From a bacterium (GTDB lineage Bacteria; Pseudomonadota; Gammaproteobacteria; Methylococcales; Methylomonadaceae), in contig JAUVAA010000003.1 in NCBI GenBank assembly GCA_030591965.1, positions 1-49,017 of the forward strand: a stretch of DNA of 49,017 nucleotides. Reading direction: 5' to 3'. The notes below the pieces were generated by a model. The model had not been told where the DNA came from. It searched no databases and saw only the letters and a list, made by a program, of their open reading frames with translations. Both the position numbers and the translations under genes were made by a program. Each line of letters opens with the position of its first letter. The first letter of the stretch is position 1. Below are positions 1 to 9,943 of this stretch, in pieces.

Positions 1-203
1 CAGCTATGGATAGTACGGTAAATCTTGTAAGAATCTGACAATGTAGGATATTTTCAATGCAAACCCTCTACATTATCACCTTTTTATACTTAGCAATGCC
101 TGTATTAAAAAGTGTACGGTAGTGAATTGTGGAGAAGGAGCTTATTCTTAAGTCAATAGCATTGGCTCTAACGTTGGAAGATATATGTAATCAAGAGATT
201 TTT
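1..203. other. Left-edge non-coding stretch
   Basis: No convincing reading frame, RNA gene or strong hairpin is visible between the window edge and the stop codon of the minus-strand bepA gene. The stretch is AT-rich and may contain the 3' trailer of bepA. Confidence 0.4.
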
Positions 204-1664
204 TTATTTCTGCAATTCTTTTAGTGCTAAAGTTTCTGCTATAAAAAAATTTAAACGATCTTCTAATATCGAGGAGAGGTAAAAATTTAGATCTTTCGCT
301 TTTTGCGCTAATTTTACTTGCATAATGGCGCCATTAGTCCGGCCAATTGAGTAATAGTATTCAGCCATATAGCGATGTAAGTTTACCCTTTGACCTAGCT
401 TGCCATAGCTTTGAGCCAAAAGGAGGTAATAGCGAGGGTGTTGCTGGGCCTCATAGCTGGTTAATTTAAGCAGTTGTAGCGCTTGTTGTGCTTGGTTGGA
501 TTTAAGCAAAATAGCAATATACTCAAATTTGAAATCAGGATTACTTGGAAATTGCTGCTCAAGTTTTAAATATAAATTTCTGGCGGTTTCAACATCTTGT
601 TTTTCTACCGAAACTTGGGCTAGAGCAGTAAGGTAATGAACTTGTTTTGGGTAACGTTTATTGAGGTTTTGGAAAATGTTTTCAGCCTGGGTGAATTTCT
701 GCTGTTTTAGGTAACAAAGCCCAAGACCATACTGCATGGCTGCGCGTTGCTCGGTAGTGCCTTGTTCTGCTTGTGACTGAAAGTAAATGATAAGGTCTTC
801 TAAAGAGTTTTGTTTGCTAGATAAGCGCAGTTTTGCCTTTGTTAGGCGATAGTTTTGTGAGTCAGGCACTTGGCGGTAAGGGTAGGTTTCTGCTCGACCG
901 CGTGTGTCAGCTATACGTGATGCGGTGATTGGATGGGTGCGTAAAAATTCAGGAGCGCCAGAGCCATAGTAACGGCTTGCTTGTTGTAATTTTTCAAAAA
1001 AAGTGGGCATGCTGCGCGGATCAAAGTTGGCGCGGGCTAAGGTTTTTAAACCAATTCGATCGGCCTCTTGTTCATTATCGCGGGTAAAGTCAATTTGCAT
1101 CTGTATGCTGCCCGCTTGTATCGCTGATAATGCACCTATACCCACATCAGGTGCTTGGGTGGCGACGATAATGGCAGCGATCATTGCCGCTGCAGCAGGC
1201 AGTGACATGCGACTGCTAGCCTCATAAGCGCGATAAATATGACGTTGTGTGACATGGGCAATTTCATGCGCCATCACTGAGGCTAGTTCACTTTCTGATT
1301 CGCTATTTAGAATTAAACCTGAATTAATACCGATAAAGCCGCCAGGGCCAGCAAAGGCATTAATATCATCTGAAAGTACGACAAAAAAGTAAAAGGCTTG
1401 GCTAGGGTTGTCGCTATTGGTAACTAAATTTTGGCCAAGGTATTGAATGTAATTTTGAATGTCTGGGTCGTAACTAATATCTAGTTGTGCGCGTATGCTG
1501 CGAAAGAATGATTCACCTAAGGCTTTTTCTTGTAGTGGAGAAATTAAAGTGCCGGTCGAATCGCCCATATCAGGCAAGCGCAGTTCATCATCAGCGATTG
1601 CATTACTGAAGAATGTGTTCAGTAATAATAAGCCGGTAATAAGGCGTTTATTCTTTAGTTTCAT
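204..1664 (-). CDS. bepA: BepA-like periplasmic M48 metalloprotease with TPR domain
   Basis: Zinc metalloprotease and chaperone of the periplasm; in Escherichia coli BepA (YfgC) helps assemble or degrade outer-membrane proteins such as LptD. The 486-residue product has a signal peptide (residues 1-24, hydrophobic core GLLLLNTFF, cleavage probably after NAIA), the M48 zinc motif HEIAH at residues 133-137 and the downstream ligand region EQEAD near residue 200. The C-terminal half (about 300-470) is helical and repeat-like, as expected for TPRs. Length matches the family (about 487 aa). The gene stands alone on the minus strand, divergent from tusD with about 90 bp between start codons, so the two may share a promoter region. 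Family assignment is firm; the substrate is inferred from the family. Confidence 0.93.
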   Translation of the reverse strand: MKLKNKRLITGLLLLNTFFSNAIADDELRLPDMGDSTGTLISPLQEKALGESFFRSIRAQLDISYDPDIQNYIQYLGQNLVTNSDNPSQAFYFFVVLSDDINAFAGPGGFIGINSGLILNSESESELASVMAHEIAHVTQRHIYRAYEASSRMSLPAAAAMIAAIIVATQAPDVGIGALSAIQAGSIQMQIDFTRDNEQEADRIGLKTLARANFDPRSMPTFFEKLQQASRYYGSGAPEFLRTHPITASRIADTRGRAETYPYRQVPDSQNYRLTKAKLRLSSKQNSLEDLIIYFQSQAEQGTTEQRAAMQYGLGLCYLKQQKFTQAENIFQNLNKRYPKQVHYLTALAQVSVEKQDVETARNLYLKLEQQFPSNPDFKFEYIAILLKSNQAQQALQLLKLTSYEAQQHPRYYLLLAQSYGKLGQRVNLHRYMAEYYYSIGRTNGAIMQVKLAQKAKDLNFYLSSILEDRLNFFIAETLALKELQK

Positions 1665-1758
1665 GAAATGGTATACTCGGCAGACTATTTTCAGGTGAGC
1701 GTAGCAATATTGTACTTAATGTTAGCTCATCTTTCTTGTTGCATTATTCTTTTTGTGT

Positions 1759-2148
1759 ATGAAATACGCGATTCAAGTTAATTCTAGTCCTTATCAGGCT
1801 AATAGCGCTGATACGGCTTATCAATTTATTAAAGCGGCCTTAGAGATGGGGCATGAGGTCGTGCGTGTCTTTTTTTATCAGGAAGGAGTGCATCATGCGT
1901 TTCGTTATGCGACTCCACCAGATGATGAAGTGCAAGTTGTTGCTCGGTGGATGAAATTAGCAGAGGATTACGGTCTTGATTTGGTAGTTTGCATTTCGGC
2001 AGCGCAACGGCGTGGATTATTAGAGCCAGGAGAGGCGAGGCGTCAAGGTAAGCAGGATAATGATGTCGCAGAAGGCTTTCGTATTGCCGGATTGGGTTTG
2101 TGGGTCGAGGCGATGTTAATTGCTGACCGATTTGTTGAGTTTTCTTGA
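1759..2148 (+). CDS. tusD: Sulfurtransferase TusD (DsrE family)
   Basis: Subunit of the TusBCD sulfur relay that moves persulfide sulfur from TusA towards TusE for 2-thiouridine modification of tRNA; related DsrEFH proteins serve sulfur oxidation. The start is set at the ATG of MKYAIQV (1759), not the in-frame TTG six bases earlier, because the family begins exactly there. The 129-residue product keeps the FFY-EGV segment (residues 38-44), the active cysteine at residue 78 in VVCISAAQRRG, and the C-terminal GLG-WVEAML-ADR helix. Cys78 has the same number as in E. coli TusD. No tusC or tusB follows: the next gene, purF, is on the opposite strand. The partners must lie elsewhere, or this is a solitary DsrE-type protein. 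Confidence 0.85.
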   Translation: MKYAIQVNSSPYQANSADTAYQFIKAALEMGHEVVRVFFYQEGVHHAFRYATPPDDEVQVVARWMKLAEDYGLDLVVCISAAQRRGLLEPGEARRQGKQDNDVAEGFRIAGLGLWVEAMLIADRFVEFS

Positions 2149-2168
2149 GTTCTATAGCGTATTAGAGT

Positions 2169-2217
2169 TAGTAGGTGCGGATTTATCCGTACTGTACGAA
2201 TGAATTCGCACCCACTA
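2169..2217. repeat. Imperfect inverted repeat between convergent tusD and purF
   Basis: The outer arms TAGTAGGTGCGGATT (2169-2183) and its near-complement AATTCGCACCCACTA pair at 13 of 15 positions, and the inner bases around CCGTAC/GTACGA continue the stem. It sits between two convergent genes and could fold in both transcripts. There is no T-tract after the stem, so it looks more like a dispersed palindromic repeat than a classical terminator. Confidence 0.6.
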
Positions 2218-2223
2218 GATTAC

Positions 2224-3732
2224 TTAGTTTGAATTATGCATATCAATAATCGACGAACCTGAATTATTCTCAGATTGTGCAGTATCATTCCGTAATGCTT
2301 CAATATTTTCTAAATAGGCATCATCAATATCACCAGTAATATATTGGTGATCAAAGCAGGATGTATCAAAGTGAGATATTTTAGTATTCCCTTTTTGTAC
2401 CGCTTTAATGAGGTCTGCTAGGTCTTGATAAATCATTTTATCTGCACCTATTGCAGTACCTACTTCTTCTTCTGTGCGCCCGTGGGCAATTAGTTCGGTT
2501 ACGGCTGGCATGTCAATGCCGTAAACATTTGGGTAACGTACTGCGGGTGCTGCTGAGGCAAAATAAACGCTTTTTGCACCAGCATCACGCGCCATTTGGA
2601 TGATTTGTTCCGATGTCGTACCGCGTACTATGGAATCATCGACTAATAGGACATTTTTCCCCTCAAATTCTAAACCAATGGCGTTGAGTTTTTGACGCAC
2701 CGATTTTTTACGCATTGTCTGGCCGGGCATAATAAAAGTACGACCAATATAGCGATTTTTGATAAAGCCTTCACGAAACTTAACGCCTAATATATTGGCT
2801 AGTTCTAAGGCAGAGGTTCGACTTGTGTCAGGAATTGGAATAACAACATCAATGTCATGATCAGGCCATTCTTTTATGATTTTAGCTGCTAACTTTTCAC
2901 CCATACGTAGGCGCGCTTTATAGACAGATATATTGTCAATAATAGAATCAGGACGAGCAAAATAAACATATTCAAAAATACAGGGACAATGGTCGACTTT
3001 TTTAGCGCATTGCTGTGTGTGTAGTTTTCCTGATCGTTCAATAAAAACCGCTTCACCTGGTTCTATATCGCGGATCAAATCAAAGCCTAAAGCATCTAAA
3101 GCAACGCTTTCAGAAGCAATCATAAAATCAGAGCCCTGCTTTGATTTGCGCTCACCAAAAACGATAGGGCGGATACCATTAGGGTCTCTAAAGCCGACAA
3201 TGCCAAAATTAGGGATCATGATGACAACAGCATAGGCACCTTTGCAGCGGCGATGAACGCCTTTTACGGCATTAAAAATATCATCTTTATTAAGTTGTAG
3301 TTTGCCTATTTTCTGTAATTCATGGGCAAAGATATTAAGCAAAACCTCAGAATCAGAATCCGTATTTAAGTGACGCTGATCTTCAATAAACAATTCTTTT
3401 TTTAATTGCGCGGTATTGGTTAAGTTACCGTTATGCGCTAAAGTCACACCAAAAGGTGAGTTCACATAAAAAGGTTGGGCTTCTGATGAATTAGAGCAAC
3501 CTGCTGTTGGGTAACGCACATGAGCAATGCCCATATTGCCTTTTAATTTCAGCATTTGTTCGTTGGTAAAGACATCGCGTGTTAAGCCGTTGTCTTTGCG
3601 TAAATGTAAACGTCCGTTTTCACATGTCACAATACCTGCCGCGTCTTGTCCTCTGTGTTGTAGCACAGTTAGAGCGTCATATAGTTCTTGATTTACATTT
3701 TTATGGGAAACAATCCCCGCAATACCACACAT
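2224..3732 (-). CDS. purF: Amidophosphoribosyltransferase
   Basis: First committed enzyme of de novo purine synthesis: converts PRPP plus glutamine to 5-phosphoribosylamine in the cytoplasm. The 502-residue protein starts MCGIAGIV, so Cys2 becomes the N-terminal nucleophile of the class-II glutamine amidotransferase domain (residues 2 to about 230). The phosphoribosyltransferase half carries the PRPP loop [14 protein letters not shown] near residue 365 and the segment [14 protein letters not shown] before it. Length is typical. It is the last gene of the trpF-to-purF chain, about 40 bp downstream of cvpA, the same cvpA-purF order as in enterobacteria. No insertion or damage is seen. Confidence 0.97.
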   Translation of the reverse strand: MCGIAGIVSHKNVNQELYDALTVLQHRGQDAAGIVTCENGRLHLRKDNGLTRDVFTNEQMLKLKGNMGIAHVRYPTAGCSNSSEAQPFYVNSPFGVTLAHNGNLTNTAQLKKELFIEDQRHLNTDSDSEVLLNIFAHELQKIGKLQLNKDDIFNAVKGVHRRCKGAYAVVIMIPNFGIVGFRDPNGIRPIVFGERKSKQGSDFMIASESVALDALGFDLIRDIEPGEAVFIERSGKLHTQQCAKKVDHCPCIFEYVYFARPDSIIDNISVYKARLRMGEKLAAKIIKEWPDHDIDVVIPIPDTSRTSALELANILGVKFREGFIKNRYIGRTFIMPGQTMRKKSVRQKLNAIGLEFEGKNVLLVDDSIVRGTTSEQIIQMARDAGAKSVYFASAAPAVRYPNVYGIDMPAVTELIAHGRTEEEVGTAIGADKMIYQDLADLIKAVQKGNTKISHFDTSCFDHQYITGDIDDAYLENIEALRNDTAQSENNSGSSIIDMHNSN

Positions 3733-3773
3733 GTTATTTCCTGAAATTTGAAACTAGGTTAATGAATGAAACT

Positions 3774-4265
3774 TTATTTATACTTTAAATAGCCGGCAAT
3801 ACTGTCAGGCATATTGGTATTTAACCAAACGGCTAAGGCTTGAAAATGGGGGATTAATTGAGATTCTGCCCACCATGAGCTTTCTGGTAAAGGTGTTAAA
3901 CCCGCTAGCATGACTAAGATAACAATGATGATTGCACCGCGAGCAATACCAAAAAGTAACCCGGCAAGCCGATCTGTACCGGTTAAGCCTGTTTTACTGA
4001 TTAAGGCGCTGAGCAGGTGATTAATAATCGCGCCAACGATCAGTGTTAATATGAATAAGGCTGCAAAAGCCACAGCAATTCTTGCGCTTTCAACCGTAAC
4101 TGCATTTTTTAACAGATCTGAAAACGGCGCGCTAAAAGTTAAACCCACCCAAAAGGCGATGCCCCATGTCACTAAAGCAAAGGCTTCACGAACAAGGCCG
4201 CGAAAAAGGCCAATAATCAGTGAAATGCTAATTAAGCCGATAATAGCGTAGTCTATCCAAATCAT
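3774..4265 (-). CDS. cvpA: CvpA family inner-membrane protein
   Basis: A 163-residue protein of the CvpA (colicin V production) family with four predicted transmembrane helices: about residues 5-23, 29-47, 64-85 and 104-122. The opening MIWIDYAIIGLISISLIIG and the following GLVREAF are family hallmarks. Its biochemical role is not settled; in E. coli it is needed for colicin V secretion and affects envelope stress tolerance. It lies 10 bp downstream of dedD and about 40 bp upstream of purF, the conserved dedD-cvpA-purF order, so it is probably cotranscribed. The start at 4265 is the ATG directly after the dedD stop. Confidence 0.93.
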   Translation of the reverse strand: MIWIDYAIIGLISISLIIGLFRGLVREAFALVTWGIAFWVGLTFSAPFSDLLKNAVTVESARIAVAFAALFILTLIVGAIINHLLSALISKTGLTGTDRLAGLLFGIARGAIIIVILVMLAGLTPLPESSWWAESQLIPHFQALAVWLNTNMPDSIAGYLKYK

Positions 4266-4274
4266 AAGCGTATT

Positions 4275-4775
4275 TTATTCTGCAACTAAAAGGGTTTTTA
4301 CCTTATACAGTGATTCTAAGCGTTGCTGCGTTTTTAAGGCAATTTTTTTGCCTAATTCAGGGCCAACGCGTAAGCGATATAAGGTACCTTGATTGTTACT
4401 TGCTGAGTCGACATAGGCGGTAAATTTATTTTTGCGTAATTTATCGCGAAATTCTATAGCATTCTGCTTTTGACTAAAGCTACCGACTTGAATGACCCAG
4501 CTTTTGAGGTTTGCTTGTTTTGCTGATTGTTTGATTTGTTGCGCTTGTAGGTCGACTTGAGCTGGTTTAGGTCGAGATAAAACTTCGCGGCTTGTTTTTG
4601 GGATTGAGTCTAATAAGGCTTGCGTATTATCAATGGGTTGCTGTGGTAGCGATAGCTCATTAGATAAGTTGTCCGCATCGGCAACAGGATCATCAAATAG
4701 CATAGGCACAAAAATTGCCGCTAGCGCAGTAATAACGATAGCACCGACAATTCTTTGTTTTAATATCTCATTCAT
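4275..4775 (-). CDS. dedD: SPOR-domain cell-division protein DedD-like
   Basis: Single-pass inner-membrane protein of 166 residues. A short cytoplasmic N-terminus (MNEILKQR) precedes one transmembrane helix (about residues 9-26), a linker to about residue 90, and a SPOR domain (about 90-166) that begins KSWVIQVGSFSQKQNAIEF and contains YRLRVGPE. SPOR domains bind denuded glycan strands at the septum. DedD of E. coli supports constriction. The start codon overlaps the folC stop in an ATGA arrangement (4772-4775), pointing to translational coupling. It is shorter than E. coli DedD (220 aa), mainly in the linker. Genome position between folC and cvpA supports the name. Confidence 0.9.
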   Translation of the reverse strand: MNEILKQRIVGAIVITALAAIFVPMLFDDPVADADNLSNELSLPQQPIDNTQALLDSIPKTSREVLSRPKPAQVDLQAQQIKQSAKQANLKSWVIQVGSFSQKQNAIEFRDKLRKNKFTAYVDSASNNQGTLYRLRVGPELGKKIALKTQQRLESLYKVKTLLVAE

Positions 4776-6058
4776 AAGGTTTCTCCTTGTTGAGCATTAA
4801 GGCGGGATAGATATTCTGAGACTAGAAAAAAAGATCCGAAGACTAAAATAAGCCCCTTATCTGCCTGAGCTTGAGTTTTAGCTGTATTGAATGCTGCGAG
4901 GAAATCTGTAAAGCCATAACTAACTTGCGTATTATGACATAAGGAAAAAGCTTTTTTTAAGTCAGCATCCGTACTAGTGCGCGGGTTATCTAAAGGGGAA
5001 ATATACCAGTGCTTAATGCACGGTTGGATCAATTCAATCACGCCTGGTAAATCTTTATCACCCATCATGGTGAACACTGCATGAACTGGTGTGTTTTTAA
5101 ATTCGTTTTGTAAATATTCGACTAAAGTCTTCGCCGCTTGCGGGTTGTGACTAACATCTAATAATACCTCAGGATCGCCCTTAATTAATTGAAATCTTCC
5201 TTGTAAGTTAACACTGCTTAAACCTTGTTGAACCGCTAGTTCAGAAACGGGTATTCTATCTTGCAATGTCTGAATTGCAGTAATAGCAGCGGAAGCATTT
5301 CTATATTGATGTGTGCCTTTCAATTTAGGTGGAGGCAAGTTATTTAAAGTCGTATTGCCACTTTGCCATGACCACTCATTGCCGGCTTTACTAAAAGTAA
5401 ATTCATGACCAATACGTAAGGGTTTGGCATCTATATTGAGTGCGCAATCAAGTAATGTTTGTGGTGGATTAATATCGCCAATAATCGCTGGGGTGTTTTT
5501 ACGGAAAATACCTGCTTTTTCAACTGCAATAGCATCACGTGTATTACCGAGCCAAGCGGTGTGATCTATGCAAATACTGGTAATAATAGCGGCATCAGGA
5601 TCAATAATATTCACGGCATCTAAGCGACCACCTAGACCTACCTCTAATAATTGTATGTCCAGATTGGCGCGTGAAAAAATATCTAATGCAGCTAAGGTGC
5701 TAAATTCAAAGTAGCTAAGCGAGACATCATTTCTGACGGCTTCTATGCGTTCGAAGGCTGAGCATAGTAATTCGTCGGCAACAGGTGTGCCATCAATTTT
5801 AATGCGCTCATTATATTTGAGGATATGTGGTGAGGTATAAGCGCCTACGCGTAAACCTTGCGCGCGGTAAATGGCTTCTAAAAAAGCAATGCTAGAGCCT
5901 TTGCCATTAGTGCCAGCGACAGTGATGGTAATAGGCTTTACGTTACGTGCATTTAATCGGCTATAAACTTCTGTAACTCTATCTAAGCCTAGGTCAATGC
6001 TTGTTGGATGTAGGCTTTCTTGCCAATCTAACCAACCTTTTAAGGTATTAAAGTGCAT
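4772..6058 (-). CDS. folC: Bifunctional folylpolyglutamate/dihydrofolate synthase
   Basis: Adds glutamate to dihydropteroate and then to tetrahydrofolates, using ATP. The 428-residue protein carries the Mur-ligase-type P-loop VAGTNGKGSS (about residues 47-56), the family segment LLEVGLGGRLDAVNI (about 136-150) and ITSICIDHTAWLG after it, and the C-terminal domain segment LLDVSHNPQAAK. Length is normal (about 420 aa). It sits between accD and dedD, with a 106-bp gap to accD that may hold an internal promoter, and overlaps dedD by four bases. The start at 6058 gives MHFNTLKGWLDWQESLHP, the usual N-terminus of the family. Confidence 0.96.
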   Translation of the reverse strand: MHFNTLKGWLDWQESLHPTSIDLGLDRVTEVYSRLNARNVKPITITVAGTNGKGSSIAFLEAIYRAQGLRVGAYTSPHILKYNERIKIDGTPVADELLCSAFERIEAVRNDVSLSYFEFSTLAALDIFSRANLDIQLLEVGLGGRLDAVNIIDPDAAIITSICIDHTAWLGNTRDAIAVEKAGIFRKNTPAIIGDINPPQTLLDCALNIDAKPLRIGHEFTFSKAGNEWSWQSGNTTLNNLPPPKLKGTHQYRNASAAITAIQTLQDRIPVSELAVQQGLSSVNLQGRFQLIKGDPEVLLDVSHNPQAAKTLVEYLQNEFKNTPVHAVFTMMGDKDLPGVIELIQPCIKHWYISPLDNPRTSTDADLKKAFSLCHNTQVSYGFTDFLAAFNTAKTQAQADKGLILVFGSFFLVSEYLSRLNAQQGETL

Positions 6059-6164
6059 AATGAAAATAGGAGAGTAGGGCTGGCATCAGTCGTTGAGATA
6101 AAGGCAAAGTGTGCTCCCTTGCTTTGGATAAAGAAAGGGAGATAGAGGTTCTTGTGGTAAAAAA

Positions 6165-7028
6165 TTATGCAGCTTTATTTGCCGTTAAGATAGCTAAAAT
6201 CGAGCTGATTTCGTCACGCATTTCTCGGCGATCGATAATCATATCAATAGCGCCGTGTTCTTGTAAAAACTCACTACGTTGAAAACCTTCAGGCAATTTT
6301 TCACGTACCGTTTGCTCGATAACACGTGGCCCCGCAAAACCAATTAAAGCTTTCGGTTCGGCAACATTGATATCACCCAGCATCGCTAAACTTGCAGAAA
6401 CACCACCCATGGTTGGGTCGGTCATAAATGAGATATAAGGGATACCGGCTTTAGCGAGCTTAGTTAGCGCTGCACTTGTTTTAGTCATTTGAAATAAAGA
6501 AAATAAAGACTCTTGCATGCGTGCGCCGCCACTTGCGGTGAAAACAATAAAAGGCACGCCTAGCTCGATACTTTTATTTATGCCGCGGACAAATTTTTCA
6601 CCAACGACTGAGCCCATAGAGCCACCCATAAAGCCAAAGTCAAAGGCAGCGACAACCACTGGCTTATCTTTTAATGTGCCACTCATAACAATAAGGGCGT
6701 CATTTTCTTTAGTTTTCTTTTGTGCCTGACTAATACGGTCTTTATATTTTTTGCTGTCTTTAAATTTTAATGGGTCGACCGGTTTAAGATTTACGCCTAT
6801 TTCCTCGCGGTTCTCTGGATCAAGAAATAAATCCAAACGGCGTCTTGCGCTAATGCGCATGTGGTAATCGCATTTAGGGCAAACATTAAAGTTTTTTTCT
6901 AGCTCGGTATTGTACAAAATAGCGCTACAGCTAGAGCATTTATTCCATAAGCCTTCTGGGACAGCGGTTTTTTTGCTATCAGAATCTCTTTTAATGGTAG
7001 AGGGGACTAATTTTTCAAACCAACTCAT
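6165..7028 (-). CDS. accD: Acetyl-CoA carboxylase carboxyltransferase subunit beta
   Basis: Beta subunit of the carboxyltransferase that makes malonyl-CoA, the first step of fatty-acid synthesis, together with AccA (not in this window). The 287-residue protein has the N-terminal four-cysteine zinc ribbon (CSSC near residue 31 and CPKC near residue 50) that marks bacterial AccD, followed by the crotonase-like domain with [24 protein letters not shown] and [10 protein letters not shown]. Length is typical. It lies 14 bp downstream of trpA, the conserved trpA-accD-folC order of gammaproteobacteria. Confidence 0.97.
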   Translation of the reverse strand: MSWFEKLVPSTIKRDSDSKKTAVPEGLWNKCSSCSAILYNTELEKNFNVCPKCDYHMRISARRRLDLFLDPENREEIGVNLKPVDPLKFKDSKKYKDRISQAQKKTKENDALIVMSGTLKDKPVVVAAFDFGFMGGSMGSVVGEKFVRGINKSIELGVPFIVFTASGGARMQESLFSLFQMTKTSAALTKLAKAGIPYISFMTDPTMGGVSASLAMLGDINVAEPKALIGFAGPRVIEQTVREKLPEGFQRSEFLQEHGAIDMIIDRREMRDEISSILAILTANKAA

Positions 7029-7042
7029 TGTGTGCTCCGTCT

Positions 7043-7852
7043 TTAACCTTGATTATCCATAGCAGTACGCATGGATTTTAATAATTCAGTGATTTCTTGC
7101 TTCGCTTGCTCAGGAGAATCTAAGTTCGCCTCTATTTTACTGATTAATGCACTGCCGACAACTACCGCGTCGCCTAAACCTGCAATTGTTTGTGCGGTCT
7201 CTGCATCTTTAACGCCAAAGCCAATGGCAACAGGTAGTTCTGTGTTGGCGCGAATATCCACTAATTTTGTTTTTACATTGTCGGTATCTAAATGACCGGC
7301 ACCGGTGACACCTTTGACTGAAACGTAATATAAAAAGCCGCTACCGACTTTATCCATCTTTTTAATGCGTTCGCAGCTACTGTTTGGCGCTAATAAAAAG
7401 ATTTGATCGATATTGCGTGCATTCAGTAAATCAGCACATTCTTTTGATTCTTCAGGCGGTAAATCAACGGTTAATAAGCCATCAATGCCGGCTTTTTGTG
7501 CTGCATCAGCAAAAGCGACGTAGCCCATTGCTTCAACAGGGTTGGCGTAACCCATTAAAACGACTGGCGTTGTCTGGTCGGTAGTTCTAAATTCAGTGAC
7601 GATTTCTAAAGTGTGGCGTAAACTCATTTTATGATCTAAAGCACGCTCACTGGCGCGCTGAATCACGGGGCCATCCGCCATAGGGTCAGAAAAAGGTACG
7701 CCTAATTCGATAATATCTGCACCAGCTTCAACCATTGCGTGCATCATTGGTACGGTAAAGGCAGGGTTTGGATCGCCAGCGGTAATAAAAGGGATGAGTG
7801 CCTTATGTCCGGTTTTTTTAAATTCGGCGAATTTAGTCGCTAAACGGCTCAT
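7043..7852 (-). CDS. trpA: Tryptophan synthase alpha subunit
   Basis: Cleaves indole-3-glycerol phosphate to indole and glyceraldehyde 3-phosphate; indole passes through a tunnel to TrpB. The 269-residue TIM-barrel contains both catalytic acids in the segment around [18 protein letters not shown] (Glu near residue 49, Asp near 60) and the phosphate-binding loop around [10 protein letters not shown] and VVVGSALI. Length equals the family norm. Its start codon overlaps the trpB stop by four bases (7849-7852), which usually couples translation and keeps alpha and beta subunits equimolar. Confidence 0.97.
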   Translation of the reverse strand: MSRLATKFAEFKKTGHKALIPFITAGDPNPAFTVPMMHAMVEAGADIIELGVPFSDPMADGPVIQRASERALDHKMSLRHTLEIVTEFRTTDQTTPVVLMGYANPVEAMGYVAFADAAQKAGIDGLLTVDLPPEESKECADLLNARNIDQIFLLAPNSSCERIKKMDKVGSGFLYYVSVKGVTGAGHLDTDNVKTKLVDIRANTELPVAIGFGVKDAETAQTIAGLGDAVVVGSALISKIEANLDSPEQAKQEITELLKSMRTAMDNQG

Positions 7853-9060
7853 ATTTTAACTCCTTCATGATTTGCAATGGTCTGCATATCTTTGTCGCCA
7901 CGGCCGGATAAATTCACAATTAAAATCTCATCTGATTTCATGGTCGGTGCTAATTTCATCGTATAAGCCATAGCATGACTAGATTCTAGGGCAGGAATAA
8001 TACCTTCCATACGCGTTAAAGCATAAAAACCTTCTAAGGCTTCTTTGTCGGTAATGCTGACATATTGTGCGCGACCTATATCTTTTAACCAAGCATGTTC
8101 AGGACCTACGCCTGGGTAATCTAAACCGGCAGAAATAGAATGTGTCTCGATGATTTCACCATCATCATCTTCCATTAAATAGGTGCGGTTGCCGTGTAAA
8201 ATCCCCGGACGACCTGCACATAAAGGTGCAGAATGACGACCCGTTTCGATACCATCGCCAGCGGCTTCAACGCCAATCATTTTAACGCTAGTATCATCAA
8301 TAAAAGGGTGGAATAAACCAATCGCGTTGGAACCGCCACCGATACAGGCAACCAGTGCATCAGGTAATCTCCCCGTTTGCGCTAAACATTGCTGTTTGGC
8401 TTCGCGGCCAATAATTGACTGAAAATCTCTAACCATCGCTGGGTAAGGGGCAGGGCCTGCAGCAGTACCAATAATATAAAAAGTATTGTCAACATTGGTC
8501 ACCCAATCTCTAATGGCTTCATTCAATGCATCTTTGAGGGTCTTTGAGCCAGATTCTACTGCAACCACTTTAGCGCCCAATAATTCCATACGGTAGACGT
8601 TTTGTATTTGTCTAGCCACATCGACCGCGCCCATGTAAACCACGCATTCTAAACCTAAGCGAGCACACACAGTCGCAGTTGCAACTCCGTGTTGACCTGC
8701 ACCCGTTTCGGCAATAATACGCGTTTTACCCATACGTTTGGCTAATAAAATTTGACCAATAGTATTGTTGATTTTATGCGCGCCGGTGTGGTTTAAATCT
8801 TCACGTTTAAGGTAGATTTGTGCACCACCTAATTCACGACTCCAACGCTCGGCATGATATAGCGGCGAAGGGCGACCGACATAATGCTGAAAGTCTTTAT
8901 CTAGCTCGGCTAAAAAATCAGCATCAACCATGTATTTTTTGTAGGCAGCATTGAGTTCTTCTACCGCAGGAATTAATGTCTCTGCGACAAATAAACCGCC
9001 ATAAGGACCAAAATGCCCCCGTTCATCGGGCATGTTGTAGGAATTAGTTGTTTCTGTCAC
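7849..9060 (-). CDS. trpB: Tryptophan synthase beta subunit
   Basis: PLP enzyme condensing indole with L-serine to tryptophan. The 403-residue protein shows the PLP lysine in HTGAHKINN (about residues 91-99), the phosphate-binding GGGSNAIG loop (about 237-244) and the C-terminal LSGRGDKDM. These are all complete, and length fits the family (about 400 aa). It starts inside the end of trpF (17-bp overlap) and overlaps trpA by four bases, so trpF, trpB and trpA form one tight transcription unit. No leader peptide or attenuator was found upstream of trpF. Confidence 0.97.
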   Translation of the reverse strand: MTETTNSYNMPDERGHFGPYGGLFVAETLIPAVEELNAAYKKYMVDADFLAELDKDFQHYVGRPSPLYHAERWSRELGGAQIYLKREDLNHTGAHKINNTIGQILLAKRMGKTRIIAETGAGQHGVATATVCARLGLECVVYMGAVDVARQIQNVYRMELLGAKVVAVESGSKTLKDALNEAIRDWVTNVDNTFYIIGTAAGPAPYPAMVRDFQSIIGREAKQQCLAQTGRLPDALVACIGGGSNAIGLFHPFIDDTSVKMIGVEAAGDGIETGRHSAPLCAGRPGILHGNRTYLMEDDDGEIIETHSISAGLDYPGVGPEHAWLKDIGRAQYVSITDKEALEGFYALTRMEGIIPALESSHAMAYTMKLAPTMKSDEILIVNLSGRGDKDMQTIANHEGVKI

Positions 9061-9676
9061 TTTGGTAAACCTCGTTTAAAAATGCGCTTATTTTATTATT
9101 ATCTTTGATACCTTTCGTTACTTCAACGCCACTGCTGACATCTAAAGCATACGGTTTAACGCGAGCAATCGCTTCGCTGGCATTGTGTTCATCCAAACCG
9201 CCTGCCAGGATGATAGGTATTGTGTTGTGCTTAGGGATTAAATCCCAATCAAATTGTTGTCCTGTACCGCCTTGAGCACCGGCATGAAAAGCATCCAATA
9301 ACAGGCCTGCTGCGTCATGATATTGAATACTTAATTCGCTGATATTGGTATCCGACTGCATTCTAATCGCTTTCATATACGGTTTAGCATAGAGTCGGCA
9401 AGCGCTTGCAGGTTCATTGCCGTGAAATTGTAGTAAATCAATCGGTACGTGTTTAAGTACTTCTCTGATTTCTGCTTCTGTTGCATCGACAAAAAGCGCA
9501 ACGACGCTAGTGAAGGGGGGTAAAGCTGCGACAATTTCTTGTGCTTTATTAATGGTGACATTGCGTGGACTAGGTGGAAAAAATACTAGGCCGATTGCAT
9601 CAGCACCTGCATACGCTGCATGTGCTGCTTGTTTAGCATCAGTGAAACCACAAATTTTAACGCGTGTTCGTGTCAT
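9044..9676 (-). CDS. trpF: Phosphoribosylanthranilate isomerase
   Basis: Third step of tryptophan synthesis: Amadori rearrangement of phosphoribosylanthranilate. The 210-residue barrel has the catalytic cysteine in VKICGFTD (residue 9), the strand [15 protein letters not shown], the acidic region LLLDAF (about residues 126-131) and the C-terminal ALDVSSGVE phosphate loop. Length is standard. It is the first gene of the trpF-trpB-trpA-accD-folC-dedD-cvpA-purF series. Upstream lie about 270 bp without genes, so the promoter of the series probably lies there. Confidence 0.96.
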   Translation of the reverse strand: MTRTRVKICGFTDAKQAAHAAYAGADAIGLVFFPPSPRNVTINKAQEIVAALPPFTSVVALFVDATEAEIREVLKHVPIDLLQFHGNEPASACRLYAKPYMKAIRMQSDTNISELSIQYHDAAGLLLDAFHAGAQGGTGQQFDWDLIPKHNTIPIILAGGLDEHNASEAIARVKPYALDVSSGVEVTKGIKDNNKISAFLNEVYQSDRNN

Positions 9677-9802
9677 TAATCAGCAATAAAGTCGGAGCAA
9701 TAAAGCCGCCTAGGATACCACACTGCTAAAGTACCTTGAAGCAGAGAAAGTGTGAAAACTAAATCTATTTTATAAAAGCTTGGGAAATACCGCTTGAATG
9801 GC

Positions 9803-9820
9803 CGCTTTTCATGAAAAGCG
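9803..9820. promoter_or_regulatory. Perfect 18-bp palindrome upstream of trpF
   Basis: CGCTTTTCATGAAAAGCG is a perfect dyad, 127 bp upstream of the trpF start and about 120 bp downstream of the DUF2231 stop. There is no T-tract, so it is not an obvious terminator. It could be an operator for a dimeric regulator or a short repeat; the function is not shown by the sequence. Confidence 0.4.
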
Positions 9821-9859
9821 CTTAACAAATGGGGTTTTAGTTAGAAAGCTAAACTTGTC

Positions 9860-9906
9860 GTGGGAGTGACTTTAGTCGCGACATTCGTGGCTAAAGTCAC
9901 TCCCAC
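9860..9906. repeat. Dispersed hairpin repeat (GTGGGAG...CTCCCAC family), copy 1
   Basis: The arms GTGGGAGTGACTTTAG (from 9860) and CTAAAGTCACTCCCAC (to 9906) are exact complements around a short loop. Related copies lie at 44274-44326 and 48367-48416, with GGGGCTTTAG in place of GTGACTTTAG. This copy lies downstream of the DUF2231 gene and may stabilise or end its mRNA. Confidence 0.75.
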
Positions 9907-9943
9907 AGAATTCAATATTCGCATATTATTTACCTCACACCCC

